DNA from: Kribbella qitaiheensis | Lineage (GTDB): Bacteria > Actinomycetota > Actinomycetes > Propionibacteriales > Kribbellaceae | Length of the DNA: 64,000 nucleotides | Assembly (NCBI RefSeq): GCF_014217565.1 | Contig: NZ_CP043661.1 | Coordinates: forward strand, 5,022,001-5,086,000 | Direction of reading: 5' to 3' | Part shown: piece after piece, positions 15,951-24,791 of the stretch | Layout: each line of letters opens with the position of its first letter | Position numbering within the stretch: the stretch's first letter is position 1 | Position numbers and translations under genes: made by a program | Notes under the pieces: model-generated | What the model saw: the letters and a program-made list of their open reading frames with translations, nothing else | Database searches by the model: none | Told to the model about the DNA's origin: nothing

Positions 15951-17317
15951 TCGCGACCTGGGCCCAGATCGGCTATCTGGTTTCGGCGGTCTGCTTCATC
16001 GTCGCCCTGAAGGCACTGTCGTCACCGCGTACGGCGCGGACCGGCAACCTGCTCGGCGCTGCCGGCGCAGTACTGGCGGTGCTGATCACCTTCGTGGCCT
16101 ACAAGCCCGACCACCTGGTGCCGATCCTGATCGCGCTGGCGATCGGCGCGGTCGGCGGCGTGATCGGGTCCCGCCGGGTGCAGATGACCCACATGCCGCA
16201 ACTGGTCGCCCTCTTCAACGGCGTCGGTGGTGGCGCTGCCTCGCTGGTCGCGCTGATGGAGCTCGGCGAGGTGCACTCCGGCCAGACGGTCGCGGCCATC
16301 GCGACCGCTTTCACCATCGTGGTGGGCGCGATCAGCTTCTCCGGTTCGATCGTCACGTTCGCCAAGCTGCAGGAACTGATGACGACCCGGCCGGTGACGT
16401 TCCCGGGTCTTCCCGTGCTGTTCGTGGCCGGGATCCTCGGCGGCATCGCGCTGTCGGGCTGGCTGGTTTCCGACCCGCGGGTGTGGGTCGGCGTACTGCT
16501 GTGCCTGGTGGGCTTGGGGGTCGGAGTGATGCTGGTGCTGCCGGTGGGCGGCGCCGACGTACCGATCGTCATCTCGTTGCTGAACGCCTTCACCGGACTG
16601 ACAGTCGCGGCCGGCGGATATGTCCTCGGCAACACGCTGCTGCTGGTGGCCGGAACGCTGGTCGGCGCGGCCGGTGCGTTGCTGACGAAGCTGATGGCCG
16701 ACGCGATGGGGCGGTCGGTCTTCAACATCCTGTTCGGCGCCGTCCGGGGTGGTTCCACTCTTGGCGCCGGGACGGTTTCCGAGCGGCCGGTGATCTCGGG
16801 TGGCGCTCAGGACGTCGCGATCCTGCTGGCGTACGCGCAGCGCGTCATCATCGTGCCTGGGTACGGACTGGCCGTCGCTCAGGCTCAGCACACCTTGCGT
16901 GAGCTGGTGGAGGAGCTGCAGGGACGCGGCGTGAAGGTGGACTACGCGATCCACCCGGTCGCGGGCCGGATGCCGGGCCACATGAACGTGCTGCTGGCCG
17001 AAGCGCAGGTGCCGTACGACCAGTTGCGGGAGATGGACGAGATCAACGGCGACTTCAAGGTCACCGATGTGGTCCTGGTCGTCGGCGCCAACGACGTCGT
17101 GAACCCGGCGGCGCGCACCACCCCGAGCGCCCCGATCTACGGCATGCCCATCCTGAACGCCGACGAGGCCCAGCGAGTCATCTTCCTCAAGCGCTCCATG
17201 CGCCCAGGCTTCGCCGGCATCGAGAACGAACTCCTCTACGACCCCCGCACCACCCTCCTCTTCGGCGACGCCCGGGACTCCCTCACCAAACTCCTGGCGG
17301 CAGTAAAAACCGTCTGA
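15947..17317 (+). CDS. pntB: NAD(P) transhydrogenase subunit beta
   Basis: 456 residues, GTG start overlapping pntAB by 4 bases. The first about 270 residues contain eight or nine membrane helices including MTHMPQLVALFNGVGGGAA, a signature of the proton channel region. The C-terminal NADP(H)-binding domain shows VIIVPGYGLAVAQAQH, YAIHPVAGRMPGHMNVLLAE, VVLVVGANDVVNPAA and YGMPILNADEA, all conserved in PntB. This completes the three-gene transhydrogenase operon, followed by a hairpin. Confidence 0.95.
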   Translation: MIATWAQIGYLVSAVCFIVALKALSSPRTARTGNLLGAAGAVLAVLITFVAYKPDHLVPILIALAIGAVGGVIGSRRVQMTHMPQLVALFNGVGGGAASLVALMELGEVHSGQTVAAIATAFTIVVGAISFSGSIVTFAKLQELMTTRPVTFPGLPVLFVAGILGGIALSGWLVSDPRVWVGVLLCLVGLGVGVMLVLPVGGADVPIVISLLNAFTGLTVAAGGYVLGNTLLLVAGTLVGAAGALLTKLMADAMGRSVFNILFGAVRGGSTLGAGTVSERPVISGGAQDVAILLAYAQRVIIVPGYGLAVAQAQHTLRELVEELQGRGVKVDYAIHPVAGRMPGHMNVLLAEAQVPYDQLREMDEINGDFKVTDVVLVVGANDVVNPAARTTPSAPIYGMPILNADEAQRVIFLKRSMRPGFAGIENELLYDPRTTLLFGDARDSLTKLLAAVKTV

Positions 17318-17331
17318 CCCCTCCTCACCCG

Positions 17332-17366
17332 CAGCGGCGGCTCCCCACCCGGGGCGGCCGCCGCTG
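17332..17366 (+). terminator. terminator of the pnt operon
   Basis: CAGCGGCGGC and GCCGCCGCTG form a 10-bp stem 14 bases after the pntB stop; the 15-base loop is GC-rich. Confidence 0.75.
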
Positions 17367-18356
17367 ACTTGTACGCCGGGAAAAGCCCCCACGCGCCTCC
17401 TACGTCGCGCCTTCAAGGTGCTCGCAGCCTTTCCCCGGAATCCGACCGGCCAGCCCGGGCGGGCCAGTCCCGCATGTCGGGGCTCGCATCTACCCGGGCC
17501 AGCGCTCCGGCGTCGGGCTCCAGCGCCAAAGCCTCCGATCGGGGCAGCATCATCAAACGCAGGTCGTACTGACCCAGCTCACTCGCCTCGCGCAAACGTG
17601 GTGCTTGGCCCCTCTTGTGGGGCTTACCCCACCGTTATGCCAGTGGGGCAACCCCCACACCAGGAGCGAACCCCCACATCGATGGGTTAGCCCGCCCAAG
17701 CACGGACGCCCCGATGCTGTTGAGCGAGCTGGCAGCCGGCGCGGCCTGGTGGCGGATGAGGGGGTGCGCCGCCGACATCAGGTGCACCAGCCACCCGGCG
17801 CGCGCCAAAGGCAACGGCCGTCGGTGGTGGGGCGGGGAACGGTCGGCGCGGGTGTGGAGTGTGAGGTCGGCGCCTGTCGAACCTCCCGTCGGGAACGTCT
17901 ACGTCCCGCACGGCCTGGTGATCACCTAACATCCATTCCTATTCGTGCTGTCCGAAAGCCGAAGATTTCGACTGGCATCGAATAGATCAGCCTTGGAGCA
18001 CTCTTCTGCCGGGACCACAACCTTTTGGCAGCTTCCGGCCACCAGAAGCGTGGTTGCTAGGTCCGAACCGGTCCAGTCCGGTAATTACGCGCCGTCGCTG
18101 CCGAAGGAATGGTCGCTCATTTCCACGGGCTGCCGGGACCCGCCCTGCTGAGCCGCACGGGTCCCGGCCCGAATCGCCCGACGCCCCGCCTGGCAGCGGA
18201 TCGCTCGCCAGTGCCTGATGGAGTGCGGCCCTCGGATGACGGTTTTCGCGACGTAGGCAATCACGCACGCTCCGGATTTTCGCCAAGGTTTGAAGGTCGA
18301 TGAAGGAATTCTCTGGCAGCCATCGCCCGAATGTGAATTCGACCTGATTTCTCTAA
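17367..18356. other. 990-bp stretch without a convincing gene
   Basis: Short open frames exist on both strands but none has family features, a good start site or the third-position GC bias of neighbouring genes. At 17613-17700 there are adjacent small hairpins built from GTGGGG...CCCCAC (GTGGGG-ctta-CCCCAC and GTGGGG-caa-CCCCCAC) followed by further CCCCCAC words. Base composition falls in the part 17940-18360, with AT-rich words such as AAGATTTCGACTGG. It may be an old insertion scar or hold an unrecognised RNA. Confidence 0.5.
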
Positions 18357-18386
18357 ATGCGCACCGGAAAGTATTCCGGTGCGCAT
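18357..18386 (-). terminator. terminator of the LuxR-type regulator gene
   Basis: ATGCGCACCGGAA and TTCCGGTGCGCAT form a perfect 13-bp stem with the 4-base loop AGTA, 15 bases beyond the stop codon of the minus-strand gene. A T-rich stretch follows in that direction. Confidence 0.85.
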
Positions 18387-18400
18387 CAGAATGAAATGGG

Positions 18401-19384
18401 TCAGACCCAGCCGCGTTTTGCGGCGGCTACTCCGAGTTCGAAGCGGGAGGTGGCGTCTAGGCGCTCGGAGAGATTGGCGGTGATCCGGCGGGCGGTGCGG
18501 AGCGAGATGCCCAGCAGGCGGGCGACCTGCTCGTCCTTGGCGCCGCCGGCCAGCAGGCGAAGGACCTCGGCCTCGTGGGGAGTGAGCGGGGAGTTGTCCT
18601 CCCGGTCCTCGGGGGCGAAGAGTTCCGTGGCGCGGGACCAGTAGGAGTCGAAGAGCGCGGTCGCCAGGGCGAGGACGGACGGGCTGCGGTGGATCACCGC
18701 GCCGTCGCTCTCGGCCTCCGGGTTGAGCGGCATGATCGCGATCTCCTGGTCGATGATCAGCAGCCGCATCGCCAGCGTGGGGGTGGCCCGGACCTCGCCG
18801 CCCAGCTTGTACATGTACGAGGCGAACTCGAGTCCGGCCTTCGAGATGGTCATGCTCTGCAGGTAGACGCTGCGCATCTTGATCCCGCGCTCGAGCAGCG
18901 GGATGTCCGGGGACTCTTCCGGTGGGGCGACGATGTCGTCGACGTGAGCGGGGATCAGCCCCCAGAAGGACTCGCGGGCCTTCGTGCCCAGCTCCTCGAT
19001 CCGGCGGGAGGCATTCGCGCGGCCACGCAGTACCTCGACGTCGCCGCTGGTCCGTGAGGTGAGGAGTTCGTTGTACTGCTCGGCCAGCACCTCCGCGGAG
19101 GCCTCGGCCTGGCTGAGCTCTCCGAGCATCTTGTTCAGGTCGCTGCGGCGGCGCTCGACCAGACCGCTGAGGCCGACGCGGGGATGGACGGCGTGCTCGA
19201 CTGCCGGGTTGGACCAGGTCGGAACGAGCAGATCGAGTTTCCGGAGGACGTCCATCCGGTGATGAACCTCTTGCAATGCACAATTCAGTACAGCGGCAAT
19301 CTGCTCCGCCGTACTGTCAGGCTCCCTGAGAAGGGCGTGATAGACCGCGAAGGTGGCCTCGTCCACACCTAACGGTTCCAGCAC
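18401..19384 (-). CDS. TrmB/LuxR-type transcriptional regulator
   Basis: 327 residues. Residues 1-70 form a winged-helix module of TrmB type (FAVYHALLREPDSTAEQIAAVL...LDLLVPTW). A helical linker with AEASAEVLAEQYNELL leads to a phospholipase-D-like sensor region (about 130-235; FWGLIPAHVDDIV, GIKMRSVYLQS). The C-terminus (about 262-327) is a LuxR helix-turn-helix: LTPHEAEVLRLLAGGAKDEQ and LLGISLRTARRITANLSERL. Architecture is common in streptomycetes and relatives, usually next to secondary-metabolite or small-peptide genes. The gene is divergent from a small secreted peptide with about 100 bp between starts, so it probably controls that peptide. Confidence 0.85.
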   Translation of the reverse strand: MLEPLGVDEATFAVYHALLREPDSTAEQIAAVLNCALQEVHHRMDVLRKLDLLVPTWSNPAVEHAVHPRVGLSGLVERRRSDLNKMLGELSQAEASAEVLAEQYNELLTSRTSGDVEVLRGRANASRRIEELGTKARESFWGLIPAHVDDIVAPPEESPDIPLLERGIKMRSVYLQSMTISKAGLEFASYMYKLGGEVRATPTLAMRLLIIDQEIAIMPLNPEAESDGAVIHRSPSVLALATALFDSYWSRATELFAPEDREDNSPLTPHEAEVLRLLAGGAKDEQVARLLGISLRTARRITANLSERLDATSRFELGVAAAKRGWV

Positions 19385-19486
19385 TATCTACACCCTTCCA
19401 ACGCTCGTTTGGAACCGACCATATACAGGGTGCGTCGATTTAGCGCGCTCAAGAGAACGTTTCGGATTATTTCGAAAGGACCGGCT

Positions 19487-19639
19487 GTGATCAAGAGGTT
19501 TCTGACGGTGGCCGGGATGACGCTGCTGCTGGCCGGTTCGCTGCTGCTGTCGTCGGGGTCGGCGCGGGCCGGCGAGACGCCGCCCGTCGACGACGATCCG
19601 AACGGTAGTTGTGCGGCGGCGAGTTGCTGGCAGATGTAG
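19487..19639 (+). CDS. small secreted two-cysteine peptide
   Basis: 50 residues from the GTG at 19487, preceded by AAAGGA with a 6-base spacer; a longer frame from 19409 lacks a ribosome-binding site. The peptide has a textbook Sec signal: basic IKR, hydrophobic FLTVAGMTLLLAGSLLL, and the cleavage site SARA followed by GET. The mature form would have 22 residues, acidic in the middle (VDDDP) and ending NGSCAAASCWQM with two Cys four residues apart, able to form a disulfide loop. I recognise no family. The divergent TrmB/LuxR regulator and the 18-base gap to purF suggest independent control and a signalling or antimicrobial role, which is inference. Confidence 0.7.
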   Translation: MIKRFLTVAGMTLLLAGSLLLSSGSARAGETPPVDDDPNGSCAAASCWQM

Positions 19640-19657
19640 TCCCGTAGACTGCCCCGT

Positions 19658-21220
19658 GTGGCTCGTGGCGATGGTCTGCTCACTCATGATCTTGACCCGC
19701 AGGACCTAGGACCTCAGGACGCTTGTGGCGTCTTCGGGGTCTGGGCTCCCGGGGAAGAGGTTGCCAAACTCTCCTATTTCGGGCTCTACGCTCTGCAGCA
19801 CCGGGGGCAGGAGTCGGCTGGCATCGCGGTCAGCAACGGGACCCAGATCCTGGTCTACAAAGACATGGGTCTGGTCAGTCAGGCGTTCGACGAGGCGACC
19901 CTCGCGTCGCTGCGCGGTCATATCGCGGTCGGGCACTGCCGGTACTCGACGACCGGCTCGAGCGTCTGGGCGAACGCCCAGCCCACCTTCCGATCCACCG
20001 CGACCGGGTCGATCGCGCTCGGGCACAACGGCAACCTCACCAACACCGGTGAACTTGCTGCCAGCCTGAGCGGCAACGACGACCTGGATCTCGGCCTGGA
20101 CCTGGACGTCGAGCATGCGAAGGCGAACGCCAAGCACGGCGCGTCCTCGGACACCGACATCCTGACCTCGATGCTGGCCGGTTACCCCGACCTGACGCTC
20201 GAGCAGGCCGCGGCGAAGGTGCTCCCCAAGGTCAAGGGCGCGTTCAGCCTGGTCTTCATGGACGAGAACACCCTGTACGGAGCGCGTGATCCGCAAGGCG
20301 TCCGCCCGCTGGTACTCGGCCGGCTCGAACGCGGCTGGGTGATCGCCAGCGAGACCGCCGCCCTGGACATCGTCGGCGCGAGCTTCATCCGGGAGGTGGA
20401 GCCGGGTGAGATCGTCGCCATCGACGAGGACGGCCTGCGCTCGACCCGGTTCGCCGAGCCGGACCCGAAGGGCTGCCTGTTCGAGTTCGTCTACCTGGCC
20501 CGCCCGGACACCCAGATCTCCGGCCAGCGGATCCACTCCACCCGGGTCGAGATCGGCCGCCGGCTGGCCCGCGAACACCCGGCTGAGGCCGACCTCGTCA
20601 TCGCCACCCCGGAGTCCGGCGTACCGGGCGCGATCGGGTACGCCGAGGAGTCCGGTATCCCGTACGGGTCCGGCCTGGTCAAGAACGCCTACGTCGGCCG
20701 CACCTTCATCCAGCCGAGCCAGACCATCCGCCAGCTCGGGATCCGGCTCAAGCTGAACCCGCTGCGCGAGGTGATCGAGGGCAAGCGCCTGGTCGTGGTC
20801 GACGACACGATCGTCCGCGGCAACACCCAGCGCGCGGTGATCAAGATGCTCCGGGAGGCCGGTGCGAAGGAGATCCACGTCCGGATCACGGCGCCACCGG
20901 TCAAATGGCCGTGCTTCTACGGCATCGACTTCGCCAGCCGCGCCGAACTGATCGCGAACGGGCTGAACAACGAGGAGATCTGCCGGTCACTCGGCGCCGA
21001 CTCGCTCGGTTACATCAGCCTGGACATCCTGGTCGAGGCCACCTCGGTGCCGAAGGACAAGCTCTGCCGGGCCTGCTTCGACGGGATCTACCCGATCCCA
21101 CTGCCGGAGCCGGAGCACCTCGGCAAGCACCTGCTCGAGCTGCCGGTCAGCACCGACGCCGATGGTCTGGCCACGGTCTCGGGCGGCGCCGGCGCCGCGG
21201 ACGCACTGTCCCGGCCCTGA
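19658..21220 (+). CDS. purF: amidophosphoribosyltransferase
   Basis: 520 residues, first committed enzyme of purine synthesis, converting PRPP and glutamine to phosphoribosylamine. The catalytic Cys follows a propeptide of about 22 residues (DACGVFGVWAPG), and the glutaminase domain continues with YALQHRGQESAG, GHCRYSTTGSS and LGHNGNL. The PRPP loop is LVVVDDTIVRGNTQRA (near 385) and the Fe-S-type Cys pattern is present (CPFYGID-like WPCFYGID, CRACFDG). The GTG at 19658 is chosen from the position of the propeptide. purM follows in the same direction. Confidence 0.95.
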   Translation: MARGDGLLTHDLDPQDLGPQDACGVFGVWAPGEEVAKLSYFGLYALQHRGQESAGIAVSNGTQILVYKDMGLVSQAFDEATLASLRGHIAVGHCRYSTTGSSVWANAQPTFRSTATGSIALGHNGNLTNTGELAASLSGNDDLDLGLDLDVEHAKANAKHGASSDTDILTSMLAGYPDLTLEQAAAKVLPKVKGAFSLVFMDENTLYGARDPQGVRPLVLGRLERGWVIASETAALDIVGASFIREVEPGEIVAIDEDGLRSTRFAEPDPKGCLFEFVYLARPDTQISGQRIHSTRVEIGRRLAREHPAEADLVIATPESGVPGAIGYAEESGIPYGSGLVKNAYVGRTFIQPSQTIRQLGIRLKLNPLREVIEGKRLVVVDDTIVRGNTQRAVIKMLREAGAKEIHVRITAPPVKWPCFYGIDFASRAELIANGLNNEEICRSLGADSLGYISLDILVEATSVPKDKLCRACFDGIYPIPLPEPEHLGKHLLELPVSTDADGLATVSGGAGAADALSRP

Positions 21221-21269
21221 CGCAACCGGCCCTGAAGCAACCGGCCCTGAAGCAACCGGCCCGACGCAA
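21211..21269 (+). repeat. 15-bp minisatellite between purF and purM
   Basis: The unit CCGGCCCTGACGCAA / CCGGCCCTGAAGCAA occurs three times exactly in tandem (21211, 21226, 21241) and a fourth time with one base missing (21256-21269). A degenerate fifth copy follows. The first unit contains the purF stop codon, so copy number can change without altering the protein. Confidence 0.85.
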
Positions 21270-21307
21270 TCGGCCGTGAAGACCGGCCCAGAAACAAGGA
21301 GAACAAC

Positions 21308-22381
21308 GTGACCGAGGGCGCCAGCTATGCCGCCGCCGGGGTCGACATCGAGGCCGGTGACCGGGCCGTCGAGCTGATGAAGGAGTGGGTCGCGAAGGCG
21401 ACCCGTCCCGAGGTGGTCGGCGGGCTCGGCGGATTCGCCGGCCTGTTCGACGCGACCGCGCTCACGGCGTACCGGCGGCCGCTGCTGGCGACGTCGACGG
21501 ACGGGGTCGGGACCAAGGTCGCGATCGCTCAGAAGATGGACCGGCACGACACGATCGGGTTCGACCTGGTCGGCATGGTGGTGGACGACCTGGTCGTCTG
21601 CGGCGCCGAGCCGTTGTTCATGACCGACTACATCTGCACCGGCAAGGTGGTCCCGGAGACGATCGCGCAGATCGTCAAGGGCATCGCGGAGGCGTGTGTA
21701 GAGGCCGGTACTGCGCTCGTCGGCGGCGAGACGGCAGAGCACCCCGGGCTGCTCGAGCCCGACGAGTACGACGTGGCGGGCGCTGCCACCGGTGTTGTCG
21801 AGGCCGATGAAGTGATCGGTGCCGATCGGGTCCGCGCGGGCGATGTCGTGGTCGCGATGGCCTCGTCGGGGCTGCACTCGAACGGGTACTCCCTGGTCCG
21901 GCACGTCTTCTTCGACCGGGCCGGCTGGCAGCTCGACCGGGAAGTTCCCGAGCTCGGCGGCACTCTCGGCGACACCCTGCTGATTCCGACCAAGGTCTAC
22001 GCCAAGCACTGCCTGGAGCTGATCCGGGAGCTGAACGGCGACGAGAAGCCGCTGCACGCGATGTCGCACATCACCGGCGGTGGGTTCGCGGCGAACCTGG
22101 CCCGGGTGATCCCCGCCGACCTCGCGGTCCGGATCGACCGGTCGACCTGGACCCCGGCGCCGATCTTCGACCTGGTCGGTCAGCTCGGCGGCGTACCGCT
22201 GCTGGAGCTGGAGAAGACCCTGAACATGGGCGTCGGGATGGTCGCGGTGCTCGATCCGGCCTCGGCGGACGCCGCGATCGCGGCACTGGCCGAGCGGGAG
22301 ATCCCCGCCTGGGTGTGCGGCGAGGTCAGCGTTGCCGACGGCACGGCAGGCGTCGAACTGCAGGGCGACTACGCCCGCTGA
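21308..22381 (+). CDS. purM: phosphoribosylformylglycinamidine cyclo-ligase
   Basis: 357 residues, AIR synthetase, fifth step of purine synthesis. Family blocks visible: YAAAGVDIEAGDRAVELMK at the start, GGFAGLFD, STDGVGTKVAIAQ (near 65), DLVGMVVDDLVVCGAEPLFM, ALVGGETAEHPG, SSGLHSNGYSLVR and HITGGGFAANLARV. The GTG start is preceded by AAGGAG with a 6-base spacer. It lies 87 bases after purF and probably shares its transcript, although the minisatellite separates them. Confidence 0.95.
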   Translation: MTEGASYAAAGVDIEAGDRAVELMKEWVAKATRPEVVGGLGGFAGLFDATALTAYRRPLLATSTDGVGTKVAIAQKMDRHDTIGFDLVGMVVDDLVVCGAEPLFMTDYICTGKVVPETIAQIVKGIAEACVEAGTALVGGETAEHPGLLEPDEYDVAGAATGVVEADEVIGADRVRAGDVVVAMASSGLHSNGYSLVRHVFFDRAGWQLDREVPELGGTLGDTLLIPTKVYAKHCLELIRELNGDEKPLHAMSHITGGGFAANLARVIPADLAVRIDRSTWTPAPIFDLVGQLGGVPLLELEKTLNMGVGMVAVLDPASADAAIAALAEREIPAWVCGEVSVADGTAGVELQGDYAR

Positions 22382-22415
22382 GCAGGCGCCGGCCACAACT
22401 GATCCGACTCACGAA

Positions 22416-22447
22416 GTCCGGAGAGCTCCGCGGGGAGTTCTCCGGAC
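22416..22447 (+). terminator. terminator after purM
   Basis: GTCCGGAGA and TCTCCGGAC pair perfectly, with an inner CTCC/GGAG stem, making an almost continuous hairpin 34 bases after the purM stop. Confidence 0.8.
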
Positions 22448-22533
22448 CTCGTCAGTGAACAGGGCAAGCAAAAGCGCCATCTGTGTGGTCAAGCGCTAAC
22501 CCTGTGGTGGAACTCGTCGGTCAAGCACAGGAG

Positions 22534-22563
22534 ACCTGCCCGAGCGCTAGGCGCTGGGCAGGT
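22534..22563 (-). terminator. terminator of the DUF3073 gene
   Basis: Two stacked stems, ACCTGCCC/GGGCAGGT and AGCGC/GCGCT with loop TAG, lie 21 bases beyond the stop codon of the minus-strand gene. Confidence 0.8.
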
Positions 22564-22584
22564 CATCCGAGCTGAAATGCTGCC

Positions 22585-22776
22585 TTACCGACGGGGGTGG
22601 TAGTCGTCGGCGTCATCGCCGACGTCTGCGTCGTTGTCGCCGTTGGCAGATCCGTTACCGCTCTGCTCGCCGCCGGACAGCTCTTTCTTGAGCTGGTCCA
22701 AGTCGGTGTCCCAGGTGCGGTACTTCAGGTCGCGTGCGACCTTCGTCTGCTTGGCCTTTGCACGGCCGCGCCCCAT
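22585..22776 (-). CDS. DUF3073 protein
   Basis: 63 residues from the ATG at 22776. The N-terminus MGRGRAKAKQTKVARDLKYR is the invariant opening of DUF3073, a small actinobacterial family; the tail is acidic and low-complexity (GDNDADVGDDADDYHPRR). An in-frame GTG seven codons upstream is less likely because the family begins at MGRGR. Function is unknown; the gene is widely conserved next to purM in actinobacteria, as it is here. Confidence 0.9.
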   Translation of the reverse strand: MGRGRAKAKQTKVARDLKYRTWDTDLDQLKKELSGGEQSGNGSANGDNDADVGDDADDYHPRR

Positions 22777-22930
22777 AGCGTCGACCCCCTCGCACAAGTC
22801 AACCGGGTACGCAGCTGGGCGCCCACGGATCAGTCGTCAGTAATCGTGGTTCTAGATTACCCGGAGCCGGTCCATGACACACGCACCGCCCCCTGGCTGG
22901 ACCTCCGAAGAAGTCCGATGACAGGCCGGA

Positions 22931-22964
22931 AGGCCTGGCCGGTCCCCTCAAACCGGCCAGGCCT
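22931..22964 (-). terminator. terminator of the ABC transporter operon
   Basis: AGGCCTGGCCGGT and ACCGGCCAGGCCT form a perfect 13-bp stem with an 8-base loop, 27 bases beyond the permease stop codon. Confidence 0.85.
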
Positions 22965-22991
22965 CCGCGTCTTTGACGCCGTACCGAGGTA

Positions 22992-23804
22992 TTACTTCAC
23001 CTCGCGACGTGAGCTTGCCCACAGTCCGAGGACGGTCGGCAGAACGACCCAGACCCCGATCGCGGTGAGCGTCTCCGGCACCATTCCGTGCAGATCGCGC
23101 TCGGCGATCCGGCCGAAGGCGCTGAACACGTCCAGCCAGTTCGCGTTGTCCTTGAACAGCGCCGGACCGGCCAGTGACCAGACGGTCGGGGCGATGAAGA
23201 AGACCAGGATCGCGACGGCGGTCTGGGCGATCAGCGCACCGAAGGCGGCACCCATCACGACGTTCAGCGCGGTGCTCAGGTACGCACCGGCCAGCGCGCC
23301 GCCCATTCCGGCGTACGACGCTCCGTCGCCACTCACGGCACCGCCGATGGCCGTAGCGGCCAGCGCGAGCAGAGCGGACGCGGTGAGTACTACGACGCTC
23401 AGCACTACCGCGGAGACGAACTTGGCCAGCTGGACCCGGACCCGGCGCGGCGACAGCGTGAAGGTGGTCAGCGCGGTGCGCTGGGTCCACTCGCTCGTCA
23501 TCGCCATCACTCCGATGACGGGCAGTAGCAGCAGGACGCCTGTCGATGCCGCGCCCAGGTAGCTGTCGAACTTCTGCGGACCGGCATCCATGTGGGTGAG
23601 CTGCCAGGTGAGTGCGGCGACGGCTACCGCGAGGATGGCCAGGACCAGCACCCGGCCGCTGCGGGTGTCCAGGGACTTGCGCAGCTCGGTGGTGACCAGC
23701 CGGAGGAAGGACTGCCCACGAGCGGGCGGCAGTGCGGTGGAGACGGCGCTGTGCTTGGCAGCGGGCGCCGTGACGGGCGGTGAGGTGATTTCAGTGACAG
23801 CCAT
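22992..23804 (-). CDS. ABC-2-type transporter permease
   Basis: 270 residues with a polar N-terminus of about 30 residues, then LRLVTTELRKSLDTRSGR, the usual entry of ABC-2 permeases, and six hydrophobic segments (first VLVLAILAVAVAALTWQL, last GVWVVLPTVLGLWA). Between the second and third lies SEWTQRTALTTFTLSPRRVRV, a pattern common in bacitracin- and lantibiotic-type exporters. It is encoded 30 bases after the ATPase gene on the same strand and would form the membrane part of that exporter. Confidence 0.85.
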   Translation of the reverse strand: MAVTEITSPPVTAPAAKHSAVSTALPPARGQSFLRLVTTELRKSLDTRSGRVLVLAILAVAVAALTWQLTHMDAGPQKFDSYLGAASTGVLLLLPVIGVMAMTSEWTQRTALTTFTLSPRRVRVQLAKFVSAVVLSVVVLTASALLALAATAIGGAVSGDGASYAGMGGALAGAYLSTALNVVMGAAFGALIAQTAVAILVFFIAPTVWSLAGPALFKDNANWLDVFSAFGRIAERDLHGMVPETLTAIGVWVVLPTVLGLWASSRREVK

Positions 23805-23834
23805 GGTGATGAGCTCCAGGAAGTTTCGGGGTGG

Positions 23835-24728
23835 TCAGGCGGCAACAGGGGCGGCGGCAGGGCTGGTCAGCTGGAAGAAGAGTTCTTCCAGGCCGGCGCC
23901 GTCGCTCTCGCGCAGTTCGAGCAGGATCTGGCCGGCAGCAGCAGCCGCGCGGCCGACCTGCTCGGCGGTGGCGTCGACCCGGAGCCCGCCGTCGTGCAGC
24001 GGCTCGAGGTTCAGGCCGGCAGCGGTCAGGGCCTGGTTCAACGCGATCGGGTCGAGACCGCGGACCAGAGTGCCGGTCCCGGCGAGCAACTCCTCCAGCG
24101 AACCGTTGGCGACGATCCGGCCGCCACCGATGACCACCAGCCGGTCCACGGTCGCCTGGACCTCGCCGAGCAGGTGGCTGGACAGAATCACCGTTCCCCC
24201 GCGGTTGGCGAAGTCCTGCAGCAGGCCGCGCATCCAGCGGATGCCTTCCGGGTCCATCCCGTTGGCCGGCTCGTCCAGGATCAGTACGGCGGGGTCGCCG
24301 AGCAGCGCACCGGCGATACCGAGCCGCTGCCGCATCCCCAGCGAGTACTGGCCGACCCGGCGCTTCGCGACCGGAGTGAGCCCGACTGCCTCGAGCATCT
24401 CGTCCGCACGGCTCTTCGGTACGCCGAGCAGGCTCGCGCTGAGCTGCAGCGTCTCCCGGCCCGTGCGACCCGGGTGCTGGGCGGCCGCGTCGAGCATGAC
24501 CCCGACGACCCGGCCCGGGTTCGGCAGCTCGACGTACCGCTTGCCGGCGATCGTCGCGCGGCCGGAGGTCGGCGGCGTGAGTCCCGTCAGCATCCGCAGC
24601 GTGGTCGACTTGCCGGCTCCGTTCGGGCCGAGGAAGCCGGTGATGCTGCCGGGCTCGACGGTGAAGGACACGTCCTGCACGGCGGTGCTGTTGCCGTAGC
24701 GCTTGCTGAGGTTCTCGACGGTGATCAT
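23835..24728 (-). CDS. ABC transporter ATP-binding protein
   Basis: 297 residues from ATG 24728. Walker A is LGPNGAGKSTT (near 38), the signature is YSLGMRQRLGIAGALLGDPA, Walker B is VLILDEPANGMDPEG and the H-loop is ILSSHLLGEV. The C-terminal about 80 residues (from TLVRGLDPIALNQ) are of the type seen in drug-export ATPases. The 48-codon in-frame extension upstream covers the divergent promoter and is rejected. Together with the permease it probably exports a drug, peptide or lipid; expression is likely controlled by the divergent two-component system. Confidence 0.92.
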   Translation of the reverse strand: MITVENLSKRYGNSTAVQDVSFTVEPGSITGFLGPNGAGKSTTLRMLTGLTPPTSGRATIAGKRYVELPNPGRVVGVMLDAAAQHPGRTGRETLQLSASLLGVPKSRADEMLEAVGLTPVAKRRVGQYSLGMRQRLGIAGALLGDPAVLILDEPANGMDPEGIRWMRGLLQDFANRGGTVILSSHLLGEVQATVDRLVVIGGGRIVANGSLEELLAGTGTLVRGLDPIALNQALTAAGLNLEPLHDGGLRVDATAEQVGRAAAAAGQILLELRESDGAGLEELFFQLTSPAAAPVAA

Positions 24729-24791
24729 GGGGGTAACTCTTCCGTCCGGCACCCCCTGGCCACATCGACCGAGCGTCTCGACCGTCCCCCT

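Noticed and set aside
17413-17595. Minus-strand ORF of 60 codons in the gene-poor region
   Set aside because: Looks faintly protein-like but has no start signal, no homology that I recall and lies next to the pnt terminator.
17608-17700. CRISPR-like array from the CCCCAC words
   Set aside because: No constant-length repeats or spacers; only short hairpins and irregular spacing.
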